This document shows positions 16,754-22,219 of a stretch of 64,000 nt of DNA, piece by piece. The translations under genes were made by a program, and so were the position numbers. This DNA is from Myxococcus sp. RHSTA-1-4. GTDB taxonomy: Bacteria > Myxococcota > Myxococcia > Myxococcales > Myxococcaceae. The notes beneath the pieces were generated by a model. It did not search any database. It was not told where the DNA came from and worked only from the letters and a program-made list of their open reading frames with translations. Location: the NCBI RefSeq assembly GCF_020037125.1, contig NZ_JAIQDG010000002.1, positions 248,001-312,000 of the forward strand. Direction: 5' to 3'. Positions within the stretch are counted from its first letter, which is position 1. Each line of letters starts with the position of its first letter.

Positions 16754-17392
16754 ATGAGCGGCAGTGGCTTCATCGAGGGCATCGACGTGTCGAAGTGGCA
16801 GGGCGCGGTGAACTGGCAGCGGGTCCGCGCCGCCGGCAAGCAGTTCGCCTTCGCGCGGGTGAGCGACGGGACGCGCGTCATCGACCCCTGCTTCGACACC
16901 CACTGGGCGGAGCTGGGCCGGCTGGGGTTCTACCGCGGCGTCTACCAGATGTTCCGCGCCAGCCAGGACCCCCAGGCGCAGGCGGACCTGCTGGTCCAGA
17001 AGGTGGGCACCCTGGGGCCCGGGGACCTGCCTCCGGTGCTGGACCTGGAGCTGTCCGACGGCCAGCCCAACGATGTCGTCATCGAGCGGGCCCTCCTCTG
17101 GCTGAAGACGGTGGAGGAGCACCTGGGCCACGCGCCCATCGTCTACACCGCCCACTACTTCTGGAAGCAGCTCGGCTTTCCCGAGGGCTTCGAGAGCCAC
17201 CCGCTCTGGGTGGCGAACTACGACGTGTCCAGCCCGCGCCTGCCCCCGTCGTGGCAGCGGTGGGCGTTCTGGCAGTACTCGCAGTCCGGCCACGTGCCCG
17301 GCATCTCCGGGAACGTGGACATGGACCGCTTCAGCGGCACGCTGGAGGACCTGAGGCAGCTCGCCCGGGGCGCTCCGCCGGCCGCGAGGTGA
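16754..17392 (+). CDS. GH25 (Chalaropsis-type) lysozyme without signal peptide
   Basis: A 212-residue glycoside hydrolase family 25 muramidase, cutting the MurNAc-GlcNAc bond of peptidoglycan. Catalytic residues are visible: Asp11 in GIDVSKWQG, and Asp97 and Glu99 in PVLDLEL. The closing strands WAFWQYSQSG and NVDMDRFSG are also typical. The protein is a bare catalytic domain with no signal peptide and no wall-binding repeats. It would be cytoplasmic like a phage endolysin and would need a membrane lesion to reach the wall. AGGAG lies 9 bp before the ATG. It sits in the R-body operon, immediately before a multi-pass membrane protein, suggesting a release function. Confidence 0.93.
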   Translation: MSGSGFIEGIDVSKWQGAVNWQRVRAAGKQFAFARVSDGTRVIDPCFDTHWAELGRLGFYRGVYQMFRASQDPQAQADLLVQKVGTLGPGDLPPVLDLELSDGQPNDVVIERALLWLKTVEEHLGHAPIVYTAHYFWKQLGFPEGFESHPLWVANYDVSSPRLPPSWQRWAFWQYSQSGHVPGISGNVDMDRFSGTLEDLRQLARGAPPAAR

Positions 17393-17457
17393 GGGCAGGG
17401 GAGGGACTTCACGGCTTCACGTCCAGGGGGGATGCCGCGTCTCGCAAGGGACGTGGC

Positions 17458-18423
17458 ATGGGGCCACGTCCTCCACCCACCGCCCTCATGAACGATGCCC
17501 CCGAGACACTCCCTCCCACGCCGTCCGGCTCCGAGTCCCCGCTCCCCGCGGAGCCGCCAGAGGCTCCTGCCCCCGTGGCACCCGCCGCCGAGCCGGGGCC
17601 GCCCACGCCCGAGCCCCCGAGTCCCGCCACCGCTCCGCCCCCCTCGCTGGAGGCACGGCTTCAGCAGCGGCTGAGCCAGCCGCTCGACGCGGGCCTGCAA
17701 CAGGAGCTGGCCCGGCTGCTCCACCTGCGCGTGGCGGGGGCCTCCGTGCTGGAGCCCGCCGCGCTCGAAAACCTCCAGGTGGCCCTGCACGCGCTGCTGG
17801 CGGATGAGCCCAACCTCCACCTGGCGCGCGACCTGCGCAGGCGGCTCGAGTCCCGGCTGGCGGACCGGCTGCACCCGCTGCGCCTGGGGGCCATCCTGCG
17901 GACGGACTCCCCGTCCATCCAGGTCATGCTCGGCCTGATGGGCGCGCTGGTGCTCATCGTGGCGCTGGGCCTGGCGGGCGAGCTGCTGCGGTCGCGCATG
18001 GAGGGCTTCAAGCTCTTCGGGCACATCGACTTCCACCTCATGCTGGCGTCCCTGCTGACGGGCAAGCTCGGCGCGGTGACGAGCCTCCTCGTGCGCATCC
18101 GCGGCTTCGAGCAGCCGGACACCGCGGCGCCGGCCTCGCGGGTGATGCAGGGCTTCAGCCGGCCGCTGGTGGGCGCGGCCTTCGCGGTGTTCGGCCTGCT
18201 GGTGTTCAAGTCGCAGCTGCTGCCCATCAAGCTGCCCACGGGCACGCCGATGGAGGAGTACAGCTTCTTCCTGGCGATGAGCTTCATGCTGGGCTTCAGC
18301 GAGCGGCTCGGCCAGGACATGGCGGCCCAGCTCGAGGCGCGGCTGGACTCGGGTGGCAAAGACGTTCACACGTCGCCGCCTTCCCCCGTCTCCTCGGGGA
18401 GCGGTGAGCCCGCCAAGAGCTGA
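17458..18423 (+). CDS. Multi-pass membrane protein of the R-body locus
   Basis: A 321-residue protein of no recognised family. Residues 12-65 are a Pro/Ala/Glu-rich disordered leader, followed by an amphipathic helical segment (LQQRLSQPLDAGLQQELARLL). Hydrophobic segments lie at about 154-176, 192-212, 235-257 and 268-282, so three or four membrane passes. The C-terminal 30 residues are polar. ATG 17458 was chosen because AAGGGA stands 7 bp upstream; ATG 17488 lacks a ribosome site. Its place between an endolysin-like lysozyme and the Reb proteins raises the possibility of a holin-like or R-body-membrane adaptor role. That is inference from position only. Confidence 0.75.
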   Translation: MGPRPPPTALMNDAPETLPPTPSGSESPLPAEPPEAPAPVAPAAEPGPPTPEPPSPATAPPPSLEARLQQRLSQPLDAGLQQELARLLHLRVAGASVLEPAALENLQVALHALLADEPNLHLARDLRRRLESRLADRLHPLRLGAILRTDSPSIQVMLGLMGALVLIVALGLAGELLRSRMEGFKLFGHIDFHLMLASLLTGKLGAVTSLLVRIRGFEQPDTAAPASRVMQGFSRPLVGAAFAVFGLLVFKSQLLPIKLPTGTPMEEYSFFLAMSFMLGFSERLGQDMAAQLEARLDSGGKDVHTSPPSPVSSGSGEPAKS

Positions 18424-18434
18424 CTGCTCCGAAC

Positions 18435-18452
18435 CCTGGTGACTCCACCAGG
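18435..18452. promoter_or_regulatory. Small hairpin in leader of first reb gene
   Basis: CCTGGTG-ACTC-CACCAGG, a perfect 7-bp stem with 4-nt loop between the membrane-protein stop (18423) and the AGGAGAAGA ribosome site of the first reb gene. It could affect mRNA stability or processing. Confidence 0.3.
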
Positions 18453-18484
18453 CTCAACCACCATCCCCATCAGGAGAAGAAGAG

Positions 18485-18805
18485 ATGACGACCCCTACCG
18501 CTGTGAACGGGCAGATCACCGACGCCGTCACGCAGGCCAACGTGAAGGTGCTGGGCGATGCGCCGGCGCTGGCGCTCGGCCACATCTACCAGACGATGGC
18601 GCACTCCACGGGCCTGTCGTTCCAGAACGCGGTGACGGCGCAGCAGCAGCTGAACATGGCCGCGCAGGCCGCCACGGTGCAGGGCGTGAACCTGCTGTAC
18701 TCGCTGGTGACGGCGGCGGACGGCGTGGCCACGTCCAAGGTGAACATGAGCGACCTGCCCACCGCCCTCGTCTCGCTGATGTCCGCGGTGAAGGCCGGCA
18801 AGTAG
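18485..18805 (+). CDS. rebB: RebB-family R-body structural protein (reb 1)
   Basis: A 106-residue RebB-family (killing-trait) protein. The family core is present: NGQITDAVTQANVKVLGDAP, then ALGHIYQTMAHSTGLSFQNAVTAQQQLN, then AAQAATVQGVNLLYS. Reb proteins polymerise in the cytoplasm into coiled protein ribbons (R-bodies) that spring into long tubes, triggered by acid in the best-studied cases, and disrupt membranes. The C-terminal VATSKVNMSDLPTALVSL segment is shared with the paralogues at 19809 and 20338. AGGAGAAGAAGAG precedes the ATG. First of eight reb genes in the array and followed by a strong hairpin. Confidence 0.93.
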   Translation: MTTPTAVNGQITDAVTQANVKVLGDAPALALGHIYQTMAHSTGLSFQNAVTAQQQLNMAAQAATVQGVNLLYSLVTAADGVATSKVNMSDLPTALVSLMSAVKAGK

Positions 18806-18820
18806 TCCGCCCGCCGGAGG

Positions 18821-18860
18821 CAGGAGCCGCCGCGGCATGCAGGCGCCGCGGCGGTTCCTG
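18821..18860 (+). terminator. Strong hairpin between reb 1 and reb 2
   Basis: A 16-bp stem with one G-U pair (18821-18836 with 18845-18860) and an 8-nt loop just after the first reb stop. There is no T-run, so it may be a partial terminator or an mRNA-stabilising 3' end that sets reb 1 above its downstream neighbours. Confidence 0.55.
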
Positions 18861-18883
18861 TCACCGGCTGAAGGAGAGGAACC

Positions 18884-19225
18884 ATGGCAGATACGACCGA
18901 GATGAACTCGCAGGTGACGGACGCGGTGAGCCAGGACGGACTGCTCGTGGCGGGCAGCGCGCCCGCCCACGCCGCGGGCCACGGCTACGAAGTCATGGCC
19001 CACTCCACTGGCCTGTCCTTCCAGAACACCATCAACGCCCAGCAGCAGGGCGTCGTGCAGGGCAACGTGGAGGCGGTGCTCCTCACCCAGCACCTGCTCG
19101 GCCTCGTCTCCGCGCAGGTCGGGGCCGCGGCCTCCATCGCCGGCCAGGACGCGTCGCCGCTGCTCCGGCGCCAGCCGCGGCGGCAGGCCAGGCGGCACGG
19201 CCGGCGTCACCCGGGCCGCCCGTGA
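18884..19225 (+). CDS. Divergent RebB-family protein (reb 2)
   Basis: A 113-residue RebB-like protein. It keeps the N-terminal MNSQVTDAVSQ motif and the central YEVMAHSTGLSFQNTINAQQQ segment, nearly identical to reb 1. The region corresponding to QANVKVL is replaced by DGLLVAGSAP, and the C-terminus is a basic tail (repeated Arg-rich stretch over the last 25 residues) instead of the SDLPTA segment. It may be an end-cap, nucleation or nucleic-acid/membrane-binding variant rather than a bulk subunit. GAAGGAGAGG ribosome site upstream. Next gene starts 21 bp later. Confidence 0.82.
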   Translation: MADTTEMNSQVTDAVSQDGLLVAGSAPAHAAGHGYEVMAHSTGLSFQNTINAQQQGVVQGNVEAVLLTQHLLGLVSAQVGAAASIAGQDASPLLRRQPRRQARRHGRRHPGRP

Positions 19226-19246
19226 GACCCGGCCCCGGGGCAGGCC

Positions 19247-19657
19247 ATGCCTGACGAGCGTCCCGCTTCGACGCCTCCGGAGCCCGCGGCGGAGCCCTCG
19301 AATGAGGAAGCGCGCTCCCCCGAGGACGAGCGGATCCGCCTCGCGGCCTATGACGTCCTCCTCCAGTCCACGGCGAAGGTCGTGGAGGACACGAGCGAGC
19401 AACTGCGCCAGCTCGCGTCCCTCAGCACCGCCGCCAGCGGTGTGGCCCTGCGGATGATGCTGACCGGCGACAAGCCCGGGGATTCCGCTCGAGCCATGGC
19501 CGAGGCCCAGCGCTCGCTGCAGGAGGCCATGGACGTCTTCCAGCGCATCGGCCGCGTGTCCATCCAGCTCATGGAGCGCTTCCAGCCCGTACCCTCATCA
19601 CCCCCGGCCCCGCCCTCGGAGCCCGCGCCTGACGACGAGCCAGGCCGGAAGCCGTAG
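19247..19657 (+). CDS. Reb-like accessory protein (reb 3 subfamily)
   Basis: A 136-residue helical protein. Residues 1-30 are acidic and Pro-rich. The core (residues about 35-110) resembles the protein at 21491-21838: LRQLASLSTAASGVALRMMLTG here against LRSIAAISTATNGVALGMILAG there, preceded by an AYDVLLQSTAKVVEDTSEQ helix. It lacks the ITDAVTQ N-terminal signature, so it is a distant or degenerate member of the Reb group. A Pro-rich tail closes it. Sits in the array 21 bp after reb 2, so likely co-translated. Role unknown. Confidence 0.65.
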   Translation: MPDERPASTPPEPAAEPSNEEARSPEDERIRLAAYDVLLQSTAKVVEDTSEQLRQLASLSTAASGVALRMMLTGDKPGDSARAMAEAQRSLQEAMDVFQRIGRVSIQLMERFQPVPSSPPAPPSEPAPDDEPGRKP

Positions 19658-19808
19658 GCGGGGCGGGGGTGCCCGCGCTTGCGGCGCACGGCGCTCCCAA
19701 TTCCTGACATGCGGTGTTCACGAAGGCGCGGCTCGGCCGTCCTTTCAGGTAGCGAGGCTTCCGAGCCGCCCATGCCGGGCGGCGGGCCTCGCCTTCCAGG
19801 AGCAACGA

Positions 19809-20129
19809 ATGGCAACCCCCACGGCTGTGAATGACCAGATTACCGACGCCGTCACGCAGGCCAACGTGAAGGTGCTGGCGGATGCGCCCGCGCTGTCGCT
19901 CGCTCACGTGTTCCAGACCATGGCCCAGTCCACGGGCCTGTCGTTCCAGAACGCCGTGACGGCGCAGCAGCAGCTGAACGTGGCCGCGCAGGCCGCCACC
20001 GTCCAGGGCGTCAGCCTGCTGTACACCGTCGACACGGCGGCGGACGCGGTGGCCACGTCCAAGGTCGGCATGAGCGACCTGCCCACCGCCATCGCCTCGC
20101 TGAACGCGGCCGTCGCGGCCGGCCGGTAG
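19809..20129 (+). CDS. rebB: RebB-family R-body structural protein (reb 4)
   Basis: A 106-residue close paralogue of reb 1. Motifs NDQITDAVTQANVKVLADAP, FQTMAQSTGLSFQNAVTAQQQLN and AAQAATVQGVSLLYTVDTAADAVATSK are preserved; differences are scattered conservative changes. The DNA encoding the N-terminal 20 residues is nearly identical to that of reb 1 and reb 5, indicating recent duplication or gene conversion. AGGAG ribosome site 8 bp upstream. A 151-bp gap before it and a strong terminator after it suggest its own regulation. Probably a bulk ribbon subunit. Confidence 0.93.
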   Translation: MATPTAVNDQITDAVTQANVKVLADAPALSLAHVFQTMAQSTGLSFQNAVTAQQQLNVAAQAATVQGVSLLYTVDTAADAVATSKVGMSDLPTAIASLNAAVAAGR

Positions 20130-20148
20130 TCTCCGCGGTGTCGCACTC

Positions 20149-20194
20149 CCGCCCCGTCATGGCCTTTCGGGGCCGTGGCGGGGCGGTGTTGTTT
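20149..20194 (+). terminator. Rho-independent terminator after reb 4
   Basis: A 16-bp stem with two G-U pairs (20149-20164 with 20171-20186), 6-nt loop, followed by TGTTGTTT. It splits the reb array into at least two transcription segments. Confidence 0.75.
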
Positions 20195-20337
20195 CAGGCC
20201 TGGCGAGGCCGCATTCACAGCCAGTGCCTCTTGCGCGTCCTATTCACGGCCAGCGGGATTTCAAACAGCAGGCTGGCCAAAGACAGACGGGCTCCAATCG
20301 TGGCGCTCCGTCTTGAACCACCACCCAGGAGAGACAG

Positions 20338-20670
20338 ATGACGACCCCCACGGCCGTGAATGACCAGATTACCGACGCCGTCACGCAGGCCAACGTGAAG
20401 GTGCTGGCGGATGCCCCGGCCATGTCGCTCGGCCACGTGTACCAGACCATGGCCCAGTCCACGGGCCTGGCGTTCCAGAACGCGGTGACGGCGCAGCAGC
20501 AGCTGAACATGGCCGCGCAGGCCGCCACCGTCCAGGGCGTCAGCCTCCTGTACACCGTCGACACGGCGGCGGACGCGGTGGCCACGTCCAAGATCGGCAT
20601 GAGCGACCTGCCCACCGCCATCGCCTCGCTGACGGCGTCGCTCGCCGGCAGCAAGCCGACCTCGTTCTAG
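20338..20670 (+). CDS. rebB: RebB-family R-body structural protein (reb 5)
   Basis: A 110-residue close paralogue of reb 1 and reb 4, with the same NDQITDAVTQANVKVLADAP start and ALGHVYQTMAQ-type core (here SLGHVYQTMAQSTGLAFQN). It ends in a slightly longer TASLAGSKPTSF tail. AGGAGAGACAG stands before the ATG. It is preceded by 208 bp of untranslated sequence after the reb 4 terminator, which probably contains its promoter, and is followed by a 10-bp hairpin. Likely a main polymer subunit. Confidence 0.93.
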   Translation: MTTPTAVNDQITDAVTQANVKVLADAPAMSLGHVYQTMAQSTGLAFQNAVTAQQQLNMAAQAATVQGVSLLYTVDTAADAVATSKIGMSDLPTAIASLTASLAGSKPTSF

Positions 20671-20679
20671 CAGTCAGGC

Positions 20680-20702
20680 CGTGGTGGCCCTCGGCCACCA
20701 CG
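20680..20702 (+). terminator. Hairpin after reb 5
   Basis: Perfect 10-bp stem CGTGGTGGCC / GGCCACCACG with a 3-nt loop, 10 bp after the stop codon. No T-run follows, so weak or Rho-assisted termination, or mRNA protection. Confidence 0.5.
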
Positions 20703-20824
20703 AATGGAGGGGCAGGTGTCCCTCCCAGGAGCCGGATCGCCGGAGGACCCCCCCGCCGGCGGTCCGGCCTCCTGCCTGAATGCGGCTCGCGAAACCAGGT
20801 GCTCGTCCCAGCCGGAGACCTCCC

Positions 20825-21451
20825 GTGGCAGACCCGAACTCAGTCAATCCCCAGATTACCGACGCCGTCACCCAGACCACCGTGAAGGTGCTGGCAGAGT
20901 CACCGTCCACGGCGCTGGGCATGGTGTATCAACTCCTCTCGCAGTCGGTGGGCCTGGCCATGCAGAACTCGACCAGCCACCAGCACTCGATGCAGCAGGT
21001 CACCACCGCCACGACGACTGCCGCCGTCCAGCAGATCCTCTACGCGGGCTCACGCTTCCAGGCGGCCCTTCCTCCGCCGCCGCCCGCGCCGCCGCCGCCC
21101 GCGCCTCCGCCGGCCAACCCGTCTCCGGGCCTGCCCCCCCTGTCGCCCGGCTCCATCCTGGGCGGCCTCCCGGCGGCGCCCGGGTCCAACCCCGGCACGG
21201 ACCCCTCGGGCTCCGGATCCCGCCCGAGCGGCACGCAGGCGGCGCCCGGCTCCAGTCCGGGCACGGACCCCTCGGCGCCCGGCTCCAGTCCGGGCACGGA
21301 CCCCTCGGGGACCGGCTCCCGCCCGAGCGGCACGAACCGGTCCGACCCGTCCTCCGACCCGCCGTCTGGCTCGACGCCGGCGGCGCCCCAGCCCCCCTCG
21401 TCGACGCCCCCGGCGAACCCGGCGCCGGGCGCGAAGCCGAGCACCCGGTAA
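20825..21451 (+). CDS. RebB-family protein with Pro/Gly/Ser repeat tail (reb 6)
   Basis: About 208 residues. Residues 1-75 are a RebB-family domain of the second subtype, NPQITDAVTQTTVKVLAESP and MVYQLLSQSVGLAMQNSTSHQHSMQQ, very close to reb 8 at 21856. Residues 80-208 are a low-complexity tail: a poly-Pro stretch (PPPPPAPPPPAPPP) and then repeats of PGSSPGTDPS / GSRPSGT encoded by 33-bp DNA repeats. The start is most likely the GTG at 20825 (VADPNSVNPQ), with GGAGA at 8 bp; an ATG 45 bp upstream would add residues absent from relatives. The tail could be a flexible spacer or surface decoration of the ribbon. Confidence 0.85.
   Translation: MADPNSVNPQITDAVTQTTVKVLAESPSTALGMVYQLLSQSVGLAMQNSTSHQHSMQQVTTATTTAAVQQILYAGSRFQAALPPPPPAPPPPAPPPANPSPGLPPLSPGSILGGLPAAPGSNPGTDPSGSGSRPSGTQAAPGSSPGTDPSAPGSSPGTDPSGTGSRPSGTNRSDPSSDPPSGSTPAAPQPPSSTPPANPAPGAKPSTR
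21176..21340 (+). repeat. 33-bp in-frame tandem repeats in reb 6
   Basis: Five 33-bp units in the order A-B-A-A-B. Two A units (21242-21274 and 21275-21307) are identical; the first A (21176-21208) is diverged, and the B units share GGCTCCCGCCCGAGCGGCAC-like sequence. The unit length is a multiple of three, so copy-number change alters only tail length. Confidence 0.85.
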
Positions 21452-21490
21452 CCGCGGAATGACCTTCCAGGATGAGGAGCCAACCCAGCC

Positions 21491-21838
21491 ATGCCTGCTC
21501 TGACCACTGTCAACCCGCAGATCGTGGACGCCGTCCAACGCAGCAATGAGTCCGTGCTCAAGGACGCGCGAACCACCGGTTCCAGCGTCGCCTACCAGCA
21601 CGTGGCGCAGTCCACCGCCATCGCCATCCAGGACGCCGCCGAGTACCTGCGCAGCATCGCCGCCATCAGCACGGCCACCAACGGCGTGGCGCTGGGGATG
21701 ATTCTCGCCGGCCAGAACGCGGAGAAGGCGGCCCAGGCCATCGACAAGGCCAAGACCGCGCTGGAAGGGGCCGTCGAGGCCTTCCAGAGCGTGGGCCAGA
21801 CGGCGTCCACCATCCTCCAGGGCTTCCCCTCCAAGTAA
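21491..21838 (+). CDS. RebB-family protein, third subtype (reb 7)
   Basis: A 115-residue RebB-like protein. The N-terminus NPQIVDAVQRSNESVLKDA aligns with the family start; the centre SSVAYQHVAQSTAIAIQDAAEYLRSIAAIST keeps the QSTA-helix pattern. The C-terminal half (KAAQAIDKAKTALEGAVEAFQSVGQ) is a long amphipathic helix shared with the accessory protein at 19247. This subtype may form a different layer or the ribbon end. AGGATGAGGAG lies upstream of the ATG. 17 bp separate it from reb 8. Confidence 0.8.
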   Translation: MPALTTVNPQIVDAVQRSNESVLKDARTTGSSVAYQHVAQSTAIAIQDAAEYLRSIAAISTATNGVALGMILAGQNAEKAAQAIDKAKTALEGAVEAFQSVGQTASTILQGFPSK

Positions 21839-21855
21839 GGAAGTGAGTGGCCACC

Positions 21856-22107
21856 ATGGCGGACGAGTTCACGGTCAACAGTCAAATCACCGACGCCGTC
21901 ACCCAGACCAACGTCAAGGTGCTCGCGGAGTCTCCGGCGGCGGCCGTCGGAGTCGTCTATCAGCTCCTGTCGCAGTCCGTTGGTCTGTCCATGCAGAACG
22001 CCTCCAGCCAGCAGCACGCCATGCAGCAGCTCAGCACGGCCACCGTCACCGTGGCCGTGAAGATGATTCTGGCGGCGGCGGGCGGTGGCGGCGGCGGGGC
22101 CCCATAG
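21856..22107 (+). CDS. Short RebB-family protein, second subtype (reb 8)
   Basis: About 83 residues, the shortest member. It has NSQITDAVTQTNVKVLAESP and VVYQLLSQSVGLSMQNASSQQHAMQQ, then ends in VKMILAAAGGGGGGAP. It is the tail-less partner of reb 6, with which it shares most of the core. ATG 21856 (MADEF) is preferred by analogy with reb 2; a GTG at 21847 is closer to the GGAAG sequence. Last gene of the R-body array, followed by a strong terminator. Confidence 0.85.
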   Translation: MADEFTVNSQITDAVTQTNVKVLAESPAAAVGVVYQLLSQSVGLSMQNASSQQHAMQQLSTATVTVAVKMILAAAGGGGGGAP

Positions 22108-22147
22108 CGCGGGCGGTGGGCCTCGGGCCCACGGTTCGTGGAGACCT

Positions 22148-22190
22148 GGCGTGTGCGGGCCGCGAGTCGCGGTCCGCACACGCCTTTGTC
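22148..22190 (+). terminator. Terminator at end of R-body array
   Basis: A 17-bp stem with one non-Watson-Crick pair (22148-22164 with 22168-22184), 3-nt loop, followed by TTTGTCGTTTGT. Lies between convergent reb 8 and phaC. Confidence 0.85.
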
Positions 22191-22219
22191 GTTTGTCCCC
22201 TCGGAGGGGAGGGGACGGA

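Noticed and set aside
16754..18423. Prophage lysis cassette
   Set aside because: No capsid, tail, portal, terminase or integrase genes and no attachment-like repeats; the context is reb genes.
18485..22107. Reb-like small proteins as RiPP precursors matured by the PatG-like protein
   Set aside because: They match the RebB core along their length, lack leader/core architecture, and there is no YcaO, subtilisin or cyclase gene nearby.
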